From assembly GCF_036924515.1 (NCBI RefSeq), contig NZ_JAZHRR010000001.1, positions 1,273,001-1,337,000 of the forward strand: a stretch of 64,000 bases of DNA. Reading direction: 5' to 3'. This stretch comes from Bradyrhizobium sp. AZCC 1610 (GTDB taxonomy: Bacteria; Pseudomonadota; Alphaproteobacteria; Rhizobiales; Xanthobacteraceae). Below, one piece after another: positions 16,477-24,457 of the stretch (positions are counted from its first letter, which is position 1; every line of letters starts with the position of its first letter). A program made the position numbers and the translations under genes. Below the pieces are notes generated by a model. The model saw only the letters and a program-made list of their open reading frames with translations. It did no database searches and was not told the origin of the DNA.

Positions 16477-17139
16477 ATGTATGTCCTTGCTCTGGTCACC
16501 CAAAAAGGCGGAAGCGGCAAGAGCACGCTGGCGGTCGGACTTGCAGTCGCAGCGATGGGGAACGGGGAGCGCGTCGCATTTGTCGAGGCGGATCCACAAG
16601 GCACGATTTCAAAATGGAAAGAGCGGCGCGGCCATCCCTATCCGCGGGTCGTTCGGGTCTCCGATCCCGCCGAAATAGAAGGGGCGCTCGTCAGCCTTGA
16701 AGCTGAGGGAATCTGGCTTACGGTCATCGATACCGCCGCCACGAACAATGCACTGGCCATGCGCGCCATCGCGAGGGCCGATCTTTGCCTGATCCCGGTG
16801 CGTCCGAGTCCGGCCGACATCGAAGCTGCGATACCGACGCTGATTGCTATTCGTAGGCTCAACCGCCGATTTGCTTTCGTCCTCAATCAGACGCCACCGC
16901 GGGGCTGCCGCTTGAGTGAAGCTGCAACGTCGCTCAATTCGCTCGGGGTGCTTGCGCTTCCCTATGTCGGACAGCGCAATGACCACCAGGACGCGCTTGG
17001 GGCAGGATTAGGCGTGACCGAGTTTGCACAAGAGGGAAGAGCCTCGGAGGAAGTTCGTGAGCTGTGGCGCTGGGCCTTGAAAAAGCTTGTCGAGGGGTCG
17101 TTAGATCATGAGCCACACGCAAAAAAGGCGGCGTGCTAG
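16477..17139 (+). CDS. ParA-family ATPase
   Basis: A 220-residue deviant-Walker ATPase of the ParA/MinD superfamily. Landmarks are KGGSGKST (residues about 10-17, with the signature Lys in KGG), FVEADPQGTISKWKERRG (switch I, Asp-Pro-Gln-Gly), TVIDTAATNN (Walker B-like) and LIPVRPSPADIEA. The C-terminal YVGQRNDHQDALGAGLGVTEF is typical of short plasmid-type ParA proteins. Such ATPases move plasmids, chromosomes or protein cargoes across the nucleoid. AGGAA precedes the ATG at 16477. A second gene overlaps its 3' end by 32 bases, so the two form an operon. No parB or parS-like repeats are visible. Confidence 0.85.
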   Translation: MYVLALVTQKGGSGKSTLAVGLAVAAMGNGERVAFVEADPQGTISKWKERRGHPYPRVVRVSDPAEIEGALVSLEAEGIWLTVIDTAATNNALAMRAIARADLCLIPVRPSPADIEAAIPTLIAIRRLNRRFAFVLNQTPPRGCRLSEAATSLNSLGVLALPYVGQRNDHQDALGAGLGVTEFAQEGRASEEVRELWRWALKKLVEGSLDHEPHAKKAAC

Positions 17140-18136
17140 CCATACACGCTGTGCGCGACGCTCGCTGGTGGAGCTTACCGCGGCGGCGAGCCGAGCCGTT
17201 GACGATGGCCTGTTTGTGTTGTCCAGCGGGATTGCTGCTTCCAATCTGCGATCGGAGCACACAGGCGAGCAGACGTCTGATCAAACAATCCTTGCAAGGC
17301 AAGCGACGGCTCTGAGTCCCGTTGCGGTGCTTGAATCTCGGAATGCGGCGGCGCCGCGCAAGGGCGAACTCCTAGATTCCGACACTACCACCGAGATGAT
17401 GGTGAAGATTGCCAAGGACTATCAAAACAGAGCTTTTGAAAACATCAAAGCCAGCCTGAATGCTGCGTTGGACCATGCAAAGGACCCCGTAGAGACACGG
17501 GTGGGAGGCGAAGCGGCGTCGAAAGACATCGGCGGTTCCAATCTTGAAAGCAATTTTTTGACCGTCAAAGAAGCCGCAACGGAGTTCCGCGCGGATGCGG
17601 CCGAGTTGATTGTGCAGAAGGAACCAGCCGACAGCGCGGGGCAGCCGCAACTGCGATACATGCGGCGGCTCACTGACGAGGCGATCAGATTGCTGGACGA
17701 TCTTCGGAGCGGCAAGCTGGAGAATCAGGCGAACTTCATCCTGAGCGAATGCTTCAGAGAAGCCGCCAGCGCGTTCTCTATGATCAATCAGCAGCTCAAG
17801 CGCGACGGCTATGCCGCGAGCATTGATCCATCAATCTTCATCTGGCTTGCCAATATCACCGAACCGGAGACGCGCGACACCGGGACCATGCGGCTTGAGA
17901 TCGTACCCAACCACAGAGGTCGTCCGAGCACCTACGCGCGCCAGGTCGCTCAATTCATCTGGCACCTTGTCGAGGGGCAGGGCTGCCGGCGACAGGCCGC
18001 ATATCGGGGCGCGCTCACGAAGTTCACCATAAGCGCGAGCTTCGCCGAGACGGCCTATGCGTTTTGGGAGCCGATCTTCAAACGGGCGGGACCGCACGTG
18101 AAGATGCTGACCCGCATTTCAGATCCAGAAATATAA
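17108..18136 (+). CDS. ParA partner: basic N-terminus, phasin-like middle, unknown C-terminal domain
   Basis: A 342-residue protein that starts inside the end of the ParA-like gene. Residues 1-18 are strongly basic (MSHTQKRRRASHTRCARR), like the N-terminal peptides with which ParB-type partners stimulate ParA ATPases. Residues about 95-180 resemble phasins, the proteins on polyhydroxybutyrate granules: YQNRAFENIKASLNAALDHA then FLTVKEAATEFRADAAELIV. From about 185 an unrecognised domain follows, with a helical part and a compact ending (RGRPSTYARQVAQFIWHLV, FAETAYAFWEPIFKR). The phasin resemblance is my reading, not a search result. If true, the pair might position storage granules. Alternatively this is a chimera made by rearrangement. 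Confidence 0.6.
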   Translation: MSHTQKRRRASHTRCARRSLVELTAAASRAVDDGLFVLSSGIAASNLRSEHTGEQTSDQTILARQATALSPVAVLESRNAAAPRKGELLDSDTTTEMMVKIAKDYQNRAFENIKASLNAALDHAKDPVETRVGGEAASKDIGGSNLESNFLTVKEAATEFRADAAELIVQKEPADSAGQPQLRYMRRLTDEAIRLLDDLRSGKLENQANFILSECFREAASAFSMINQQLKRDGYAASIDPSIFIWLANITEPETRDTGTMRLEIVPNHRGRPSTYARQVAQFIWHLVEGQGCRRQAAYRGALTKFTISASFAETAYAFWEPIFKRAGPHVKMLTRISDPEI

Positions 18137-18267
18137 AGCTAAGCAGCGCGGCCATTTGGCGTCCGATTTGACTGAGGCCGAGGCCCCTGCGAGGACCGCC
18201 CGGCAACTTCGTCCGAGCTTTGGACGAAGAAGACGCTGACGTTGGGGCCGCTCCTGCATGGCCCATG

Positions 18268-18439
18268 ATTGCGCTGATAAGGGCCGGAGCGAAGCCGTCT
18301 GCCGGTGCAAACGCCGACCAAGTACGAGCTGGTGGTCAATCTGAAAACCGCCAAGGCGTTCGGCCGCAACCTGCCGGCATCGGTGCTCGCCCGCGCGGAC
18401 GAAGTGATCGAACAGGGTTTGCTTTGTTGCGATGCATGA
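18268..18439 (+). pseudogene. 3' remnant of an ABC-type substrate-binding protein gene (frameshifted)
   Basis: The stretch reads IRAGAKP in one frame, then, after a one-base shift near 18299, LPVQTPTKYELVVNLKTAKA and RNLPASVLARADEVIEQ. That is the C-terminal signature of the ABC_sub_bind family of periplasmic proteins common in Bradyrhizobium. The true stop has been lost and the frame runs on for a few codons to 18439. No upstream portion is present. It was probably brought in or cut off during rearrangement. Confidence 0.55.
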
Positions 18440-18581
18440 GTCCGGAAATGGCCCCATGGCGAAGTGCCGCTATGTCCGCTCCCGCGCCGCTGTTGGGGGA
18501 GAAGCAGACATCAGGTGGCCGACTCGCAGCAACCGACTTTATGAGTACGCACCCAAGCTGCAACGTTGAGTCGAAGGAAGC

Positions 18582-19496
18582 TCAGCTTGCCGCCGCGTCG
18601 CGAACGCGCAGGCACGCGCGCGCAGCGCCTTGGGAGCGTTCCTGCCGCGCGCTTGATGAATCGATATCCCCGCGCCGCCATTCGCGGATGACGTAGGGGC
18701 GTCCGTTGCCGCCCTCCAGCGAGACCAGCGCCTCGCGGATGAAGCGTGCGCCATCCGAGGCGCTGATATCCGCGCGGATGGTCATGCTGCCGCCTGTGGG
18801 CAGCCCTCGCTTGGCGTTCGTCTGCTTCGGCGCGATATTGAGCAGTCTAAGCATGGCGGGAGAGGCGGCTTCCATGTCGGGCTCCGGCCGCCCGGAGCGA
18901 ACCGTGACATGGCGAAGGGCTGTCCGAAACAACCGCGGCGACATGCCGTCGAGCTGATCCAGTTGCATCACGGTTGTGAAGCGTGCCTCAGCAGGCCCTG
19001 CGGCTGGTGTGCTCTGTGCCTTCGGTTTGCGGAATTCGATGATCTGCGAGGCGATGCGGGTGCCTGTCGACTGATCGCCCGTGAGCGCGGTGAAGAAGCG
19101 CGTCAAGGCGGTCAGGCTCGCCGTGTTCAGGTCGATTTTTCCGGTCTCTTCCTCGACCGTGATCGTGGCGCGTTCACCGCCGGGCAATCGGCACCGTAAC
19201 GGAAAATTAACGGCTTGTTCGGGCGCGGCAGTCAGCGCCGTGGCAATCGCCAGGTTGACGGCGCTCTCGGCCGCCATCTCGGCTGCGGTCACCGAGGCGT
19301 AGTTCGACGACGTCTTGGTGCGGTAACGCGCGCCGACGATGACAGCCATTCCAAGCAGCGTAATCAGGCCCAAAGTCCAGATCACGGCGACCAGCGCGAA
19401 GCCCGATTGGCTGGCCCTGGAGCGGGGCAGGGAAAGCCATTCCGGCCGGTCGGGGGCAGGAAGTCGGTTCGTTCGAGCCTTTGGCCGGTTTGCCAC
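18582..19496 (-). CDS. gspK: Type II secretion minor pseudopilin GspK
   Basis: A 304-residue protein with a prepilin-type N-terminus: a basic leader, then SGFALVAVIWTLGLITLLGM (membrane helix about 31-52). As is typical of GspK, position 5 after the cleavage site is not Glu. The periplasmic part has the GspK landmark EEETGKIDLNTAS (about 116-128) leading into the helical domain, and LDQLDGMSPRLF. GspK caps the pseudopilus tip with GspI and GspJ. Unlike the usual order after gspJ, it lies on the opposite strand, divergent from gspE with a 150-base gap that must hold both promoters. It starts at a GTG at 19496. Confidence 0.85.
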   Translation of the reverse strand: MANRPKARTNRLPAPDRPEWLSLPRSRASQSGFALVAVIWTLGLITLLGMAVIVGARYRTKTSSNYASVTAAEMAAESAVNLAIATALTAAPEQAVNFPLRCRLPGGERATITVEEETGKIDLNTASLTALTRFFTALTGDQSTGTRIASQIIEFRKPKAQSTPAAGPAEARFTTVMQLDQLDGMSPRLFRTALRHVTVRSGRPEPDMEAASPAMLRLLNIAPKQTNAKRGLPTGGSMTIRADISASDGARFIREALVSLEGGNGRPYVIREWRRGDIDSSSARQERSQGAARACLRVRDAAAS

Positions 19497-19646
19497 GTCG
19501 ATAAGCCTTGCTGGGCCGGCCAGCGGCCTGACCTTGCGTTGTCGGCCGATATTTACGCCGGAATGGCAAACAAAGCGTCAAACAGCTTGTGTTAATCAAA
19601 CCCCCCTAGAATCGCGCCGACGCAGACCCCACCGCCGAGCGCGCGA

Positions 19647-21428
19647 ATGTCATTCGATATCCAGCAATTGTTGCGCCCGGCCGCACCTCCAGGCCGGGGA
19701 ACGGAGCTGCCGAGGCCAAGGGACGCCGGCTTCGCGCAGGCGTTTTCCGACCTTCTGGTCGACAAGGACCTGGTCGATCCCGCCGCCGTCGGCCGGGCCC
19801 GGCGGGCCGCCGAAGCGGCTTCCGAACGCTTCGATCTCGTGCTGGTCAAGCTCGGCCTGATTTCCGAGGCCGACCTCTGTCTGGCCTACGCTACCTACTG
19901 CGGTCTTCCGCTGATCGAACCGGCGGGTCTCCCGGCCCGGCCCGTCCTGGCGGACCGCTTGCAGTTCTCCTTCCTCAAGACCAATCGGATCCTGCCGATC
20001 TCGTTCGACGGCCGTCGCCTGCTGATCGCAACTTCTGATCCCTTTGTCGACGAGTCCGTAAAGGCCATCAGCTACATGCTCGACGTGCACGTCGATCTCG
20101 CCGTGATTGCTCCGGCGGAAATCGAGCGCGCCTTGCGGACGCTGTACCAGGACGCGGCGTCCGAGATGCAGCCTGAGGAAACCGACGACATCGCGATATC
20201 AGGCAACGACGGCAGCGAATTCGACGTCGAGCGTCTGCGTGATATCGCCAATGAAGCGCCGGTCATCCGGCTCGTGAATCAGATCATTGCGAGAGCCGTC
20301 GAGCGTGGCGCGTCCGACGTGCACATCGAACCCGGACGCGATGCCGTCGCCGTTCGTTACCGCATCGACGGATTTTTGCAGCAGGAGCGCCTCGTGCCCG
20401 CGACGCTGCGGGCCGCACTGACGACGCGCGTGAAGATCATGGCCAAGCTTGACATCGCCGAGCGGCGATTGCCGCAGGACGGCCGCATCAAGACCGTGGT
20501 TCGCGGTGTCGAGATCGACATCCGTGTCTCGACCTTGCCGACGGTGTTCGGCGAAAGCGTCGTGATGAGAATCCTCGATCGGACCCGGGTGGAGCTCGAC
20601 TTCACCAAGCTGGGGCTCGACGGCAAGACGCAAGCATGTCTCCAGCGCCTGATGGCGCTTCCGAACGGCATCATCCTGGTCACCGGCCCGACCGGCAGCG
20701 GAAAGACGACGACGCTCTACACTGCTTTGAAGGATCTCAATCGGCCCGAACTGAAGCTGTTCACCGTGGAAGATCCGATCGAGTATCAGCTCTCCGGGAT
20801 CAACCAGATCCAGGTCCAGCCGCAGATCGGTCTCGACTTTCCCACGGCGCTTCGCTCGATCCTGCGCCAGGATCCGGACATCGTCATGATCGGCGAAATC
20901 CGCGACCTCGAAACCGCGCGCATCGCCATCCAGGCGTCGCTGACCGGCCACCTGGTATTCTCGACCTTGCACACCAACAGCGCGATTGCCGCGATTACGC
21001 GTCTGATCGACATCGGACTGGAACGTTACCTTCTCGCCTCGACGATTGCTGGCGTGATGGCGCAGCGCCTGGTCAGAAGGATTTGCCCCGCGTGCTCGCG
21101 ACCGCACAGCGACGGCGATCGCGCGCATGGCAAGCTCAAGATGGCGATAGCAGGCAATCCGCGAATAGATTGGTCGCACAGCCGGGAGCCGGTTGGCTGC
21201 GAGGCGTGCGGCAATACCGGCTATAGCGGTCGCACGACGATATCGGAACTGCTGGTGGTCGACGATGCCATCCGCGAAACCATCGGAAGAAGAAGTCAGG
21301 ACCAGCGTGCGATCGAGCAGATCGCGCGTGAAGCAGGCTTTCACACACTCTACGAAGATGGCCTCGTGAAGGTCGGGGCCGGCGAGACTTCGCTCGAAGA
21401 AGTTCTTCGCGTTACCCGCGCGTCCTAA
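19647..21428 (+). CDS. gspE: Type II secretion ATPase GspE
   Basis: A 593-residue cytoplasmic hexameric ATPase that powers pseudopilus assembly. The N1/N2 domain occupies about 30-170. The catalytic core has ASDVHIEPG (Asp box), Walker A GPTGSGKTT (about 347-355), the Asp box VEDPIEY, Walker B-like PDIVMIGEIRD (about 409-419) and the His box STLHTNSA. The zinc-binding insert is present as CPAC and CEAC pairs (about 480 and 512), as in GspE rather than PilT. First gene of the gspE-F-H-I-J-L-M-C-O run, with 16 bases to gspF. Confidence 0.95.
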   Translation: MSFDIQQLLRPAAPPGRGTELPRPRDAGFAQAFSDLLVDKDLVDPAAVGRARRAAEAASERFDLVLVKLGLISEADLCLAYATYCGLPLIEPAGLPARPVLADRLQFSFLKTNRILPISFDGRRLLIATSDPFVDESVKAISYMLDVHVDLAVIAPAEIERALRTLYQDAASEMQPEETDDIAISGNDGSEFDVERLRDIANEAPVIRLVNQIIARAVERGASDVHIEPGRDAVAVRYRIDGFLQQERLVPATLRAALTTRVKIMAKLDIAERRLPQDGRIKTVVRGVEIDIRVSTLPTVFGESVVMRILDRTRVELDFTKLGLDGKTQACLQRLMALPNGIILVTGPTGSGKTTTLYTALKDLNRPELKLFTVEDPIEYQLSGINQIQVQPQIGLDFPTALRSILRQDPDIVMIGEIRDLETARIAIQASLTGHLVFSTLHTNSAIAAITRLIDIGLERYLLASTIAGVMAQRLVRRICPACSRPHSDGDRAHGKLKMAIAGNPRIDWSHSREPVGCEACGNTGYSGRTTISELLVVDDAIRETIGRRSQDQRAIEQIAREAGFHTLYEDGLVKVGAGETSLEEVLRVTRAS

Positions 21429-21444
21429 AGGGGAGCCCTGGCCC

Positions 21445-22710
21445 TTGGCAACGTTTCACTACAAGGCGTACACGGAACGAGGCGCGGTCACCGTAGGGAC
21501 GATCGTCGCCGAAGGTCTCGACGCGGCCATCGACGCGCTCTACGGCTCGGGGCTGACGCCGTTCGAAACCTATGGCGTGGCCGACCACACGGTGGAACGG
21601 TCGAGCCAGTCATCCGCTCCGGCGCGCGAAGCGGAAACGTCGGTCTGGAAGCGCGAGCTCGTTCAATCGAACCGCTTCAGCCTGAAGGAACTGACGGCCT
21701 TCACGGTTGAGCTGGCTTCGCTGACCAATTCCGGGCTGACGCTCGATGCCGCGTTCCGGATCATCGCAGGGCCGGGCGCCGCGCCGAAAACCGCGCGTCT
21801 CGCCAACGGCCTTCTCAAGGACGTGCTGGCCGGACTGCAGCTTTCGGAAGCGATGGCGCAACGACCGGACGTGTTTCCATCGGACTACCGGGCCATTCTG
21901 GCCGCCGGCGAAGCCGGAGGGGTCACGGGGCAGGTCCTCAAGCAGATCGCTGAATTGCTGGCGCGCCGGCTCGAGATCCGCAACAAGATCGCGTCCGCGC
22001 TCGTCTATCCCATGATCCTGATCCTGATGTCGCTGGTATCGGTCGTGGTCATCGTGTTTGTGCTGATACCCTCTATCTCGCCGATTTTCGTCGATGCCGG
22101 CCTGCCGCTTCCGGGCATCCTGCATTTCTTCGAGGAGATTCAGGACAACTGGCTGATCGTCCTGCTGGCAGTCGCTCTTTGCGGCGCAGCAGGTTTCGTG
22201 TTGTGGGGCAAGGCGAAGCAAAATCCGGAAGTCATGCTCGGTGCCGATCGTTTGAAATGCTCGACGCCGGTGATTGGCGGACTCATTCGAAACCGCGAAG
22301 CCGCTGGCTTTGCGCGGGCGCTCGGCACGCTGCTCGTCGCAAGGGTGCCGTTGATGTCCGCGATGCAGACCGCGCGTGCGCTCGTCACCAACCGGCACCT
22401 GAATGCGCTCTATGAGGGCGCCATCAAGCGTGTTCCGGAAGGCACGCCGCTGCACCGCGCGTTCGATAGCGACGGCCTGTTGCCGCCCGCATCGCTTCGC
22501 CTTGTTGCCGTCGGAGAGGAGTCCGGCCAGCTCGGCCCCATGCTCATTCAGGTGGCTAGCGTGATCGAGGCCGACCTGCAGCGGCGCATCGAACGCATGG
22601 TCGGCCTGCTGACGCCGGCTTTGACGCTTGTCATCGGCGGAAGCATCGGTGGGCTCATCATGCATGTGATGAGCGCCGTACTGTCGATCAACAATCTCGC
22701 GTTCCAATGA
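21445..22710 (+). CDS. gspF: Type II secretion inner-membrane platform protein GspF
   Basis: A 421-residue polytopic protein. It has the N-terminal FHYKAYTERGAVTVG segment, two repeated T2SF cytoplasmic domains (about 75-195 and 280-400), and three membrane segments (about 185-210, 235-255 and 385-410). It anchors GspE and the pseudopilus at the inner membrane. The start is a TTG at 21445 with AGGGGAG about ten bases before. The stop overlaps the gspH start by four bases, so the genes are coupled. Confidence 0.93.
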   Translation: MATFHYKAYTERGAVTVGTIVAEGLDAAIDALYGSGLTPFETYGVADHTVERSSQSSAPAREAETSVWKRELVQSNRFSLKELTAFTVELASLTNSGLTLDAAFRIIAGPGAAPKTARLANGLLKDVLAGLQLSEAMAQRPDVFPSDYRAILAAGEAGGVTGQVLKQIAELLARRLEIRNKIASALVYPMILILMSLVSVVVIVFVLIPSISPIFVDAGLPLPGILHFFEEIQDNWLIVLLAVALCGAAGFVLWGKAKQNPEVMLGADRLKCSTPVIGGLIRNREAAGFARALGTLLVARVPLMSAMQTARALVTNRHLNALYEGAIKRVPEGTPLHRAFDSDGLLPPASLRLVAVGEESGQLGPMLIQVASVIEADLQRRIERMVGLLTPALTLVIGGSIGGLIMHVMSAVLSINNLAFQ

Positions 22711-23147
22711 AACGCCCCGCACGATCGTCAGCCGGGTTCACGCTGGCCGAATTGCTCGTCGTCATCGGGATCATCGGGTTTGTCCTTGCCGGCACGCTGT
22801 CCGCCAAACCGAAGGCCGTGGCCACGCGTGTCGCCGTCACCGCGCGCTCCGTCACGGCGACGCTTCAGCTCGCTCGTGCGCAGGCGATGTCGAGCAATGC
22901 GGAAACACTATTCCGGATCGACGTGGAGAAAGGCCGGTTCGGCCTGCCGAATTCCATGCATAATCTGCCGCGTGGAATGAGTGCCGCGATGGTGATTGCC
23001 GAGACGGAGCGCTCCGGCGATCTCGGCGGTATCAGGTTCTATCCGGACGGCCAGTCTTCCGGCGGCGAGATCGCGCTGACGCTGGATGGACGATCGGCGC
23101 GCATCGCCGTCAATTGGCTGACCGGCGAGCCACGGTTGATCCAATGA
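22707..23147 (+). CDS. gspH: Type II secretion minor pseudopilin GspH
   Basis: A 146-residue prepilin. A short basic leader is cut at the Gly in SAGFTLAELLVVIGIIGF, with Glu at +5, followed by a single long hydrophobic helix and a small beta domain (LQLARAQAMSSNAETLFRID, a typical GspH start). It overlaps gspF and gspI by four bases on each side (ATGA). Assigned as GspH from size, order and the R-A-Q-A-M/N-S-x-A motif. Confidence 0.88.
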   Translation: MKRPARSSAGFTLAELLVVIGIIGFVLAGTLSAKPKAVATRVAVTARSVTATLQLARAQAMSSNAETLFRIDVEKGRFGLPNSMHNLPRGMSAAMVIAETERSGDLGGIRFYPDGQSSGGEIALTLDGRSARIAVNWLTGEPRLIQ

Positions 23148-23590
23148 TGGGTGCGCGATCCAGACGAATGTTGGCGAGGCGTGACGGCGAGCGAGGTTTT
23201 GCGCTAATCGAAATCCTCGTTGCCTTCGTCATCCTGGCGCTGGGGCTCGGTGCGATATCGACCGGGGTGGTGGTCGCGATGCGTTCCGATGCGCGCACGC
23301 AGGTCAATCGCACCGCGCTGCGCGTTGCGCAGTCGCGTCTCGAAGCCGCAGGGATTTCCGAGGCGCTTGCGCCCGGCTACCGTGAAGGCTTGATCGCGAA
23401 CAAATTCCGGTGGCGGCAGACTGTCACGGAACTTCGTCCCGCCAGTGACACGCGTTCGCCGCAGGGCGGCCGGCCAGCGCCTGCAAACGGCGCCTTGAAG
23501 TCGTTCTGGGTTGAAGTAGCCGTTGAGACGCCGGACGGCATCGCCACCAAGCTCGCGGCGTTGAAGCTTGCGACCGAGGCGAGACAATGA
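23144..23590 (+). CDS. gspI: Type II secretion minor pseudopilin GspI
   Basis: A 148-residue prepilin starting at tandem ATGs at 23144/23147 that overlap the gspH stop. The leader is cut before FALIEILVAFVILALGLG (Glu at +5). Then comes the GspI pattern of a helix with RVAQSRLEAAGI and a small C-terminal domain. Together with GspJ and GspK it forms the pseudopilus tip. It overlaps gspJ by four bases. Confidence 0.88.
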   Translation: MMGARSRRMLARRDGERGFALIEILVAFVILALGLGAISTGVVVAMRSDARTQVNRTALRVAQSRLEAAGISEALAPGYREGLIANKFRWRQTVTELRPASDTRSPQGGRPAPANGALKSFWVEVAVETPDGIATKLAALKLATEARQ

Positions 23591-24231
23591 CGCGCGCGGT
23601 CCGCAGCCGGCTGATCTCTCGCGTTGCTGCCCGGCGGAGGGGCGAGCAGGGGTTGACGCTGATCGAGTTGCTGTTGTCGCTCGCCATCCTGGCGATCCTG
23701 ACGGGCTTTCTGGCCGGCGGATTGTCGATGGCGCGGCAGGCTTTCGGCGCCGATCGCGCCAGCGAGATCGGAAGTGAGACCAGTGCCGCGATCCAGACCG
23801 TCGCTGCGCTGGTGGGATCAGCGCTCCCGGTCCGGGCTGACGGGCCAGGCCCAAAAGACGCCATTGGATTCGATGGTCGCGGCGAGGTGGTTTCCTTCGT
23901 GGGGTTGAGCGAGGGACGGTCGTTGCGAGGCGGACCGCACAAGATCGTCTTGCGGCGGAGCGGCGGCGATATCGTCGCTGAGTTCGTGGCGCTTAACGGG
24001 GCGCGCGCGAAGGAGAACCTCGAACCGGCCGCAACCCGGGTCGTGGTGCTTAGCGGCGTGCGTGAAATCCGTATTGGGTATTTCGGCACCACGGATCCGA
24101 AGGTAAAGCCGGCCTGGCGCGCCGATTGGGTTCGCCCCGAGCGGCTGCCGGATCTGGTTTCGATCCGGATCGAATTTGAGGACGAACGGCGTAACGAGCC
24201 CGCCACCATCGTGGCGCTGCGCCAGGGCTAG
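23587..24231 (+). CDS. gspJ: Type II secretion minor pseudopilin GspJ
   Basis: A 214-residue prepilin. An Arg-rich leader is cut in GEQGLTLIELLLSLAILAIL (Glu at +5). The larger beta-rich domain of the GspJ type follows, with VVVLSGVREIRIGYFG and a final LPDLVSIRIEF. In most operons gspK comes next; here gspK has moved to the other strand upstream of gspE. A palindromic repeat follows in the 226-base gap before gspL. Confidence 0.85.
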   Translation: MTRAVRSRLISRVAARRRGEQGLTLIELLLSLAILAILTGFLAGGLSMARQAFGADRASEIGSETSAAIQTVAALVGSALPVRADGPGPKDAIGFDGRGEVVSFVGLSEGRSLRGGPHKIVLRRSGGDIVAEFVALNGARAKENLEPAATRVVVLSGVREIRIGYFGTTDPKVKPAWRADWVRPERLPDLVSIRIEFEDERRNEPATIVALRQG

Positions 24232-24243
24232 AGCCACACTCGT

Positions 24244-24282
24244 GCCCCGGACGCAAGCGGCGTGAGTGCTGCGAGCCGGGGC
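24244..24282. repeat. REP-like palindromic element between gspJ and gspL
   Basis: An inverted repeat GCCCCGG (24244-24250) / CCGGGGC (24276-24282) flanks an imperfect G/C-rich centre just after the gspJ stop. A second hairpin with stem ACCCC/GGGGT and loop CGAA lies at 24339-24352. Neither has a T run, so they look like palindromic intergenic repeats or mRNA-stabilising hairpins rather than terminators. Confidence 0.45.
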
Positions 24283-24457
24283 CCATTCTACTTTGCATGG
24301 GGTTGTTTTCGCGATTTTGTGTCTGGGCCCTGCGGTGTACCCCCGAAGGGGTCTGCGCTGGCCGACACGCACTTCAAGCAGCCATTGAACGCCCGCTCGT
24401 TACCCTTCGTAAAGAATTAGTAAATAGGCTTCGTACATTCGAATCGAATGCCCGCAA

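Noticed and set aside
18440..18581. A third intergenic repeat copy after the ABC-protein remnant
   Set aside because: It contains ATGTCCGCT and GCAGACATC blocks that recall the same kind of repeat, but it does not align with copies A and B well enough to claim a family.
20199..21344. A 381-codon minus-strand frame
   Set aside because: Antisense to gspE, which has all catalytic motifs. No start signal or family pattern.
21610..22722. A 370-codon minus-strand frame
   Set aside because: Antisense to gspF; no recognisable domain.
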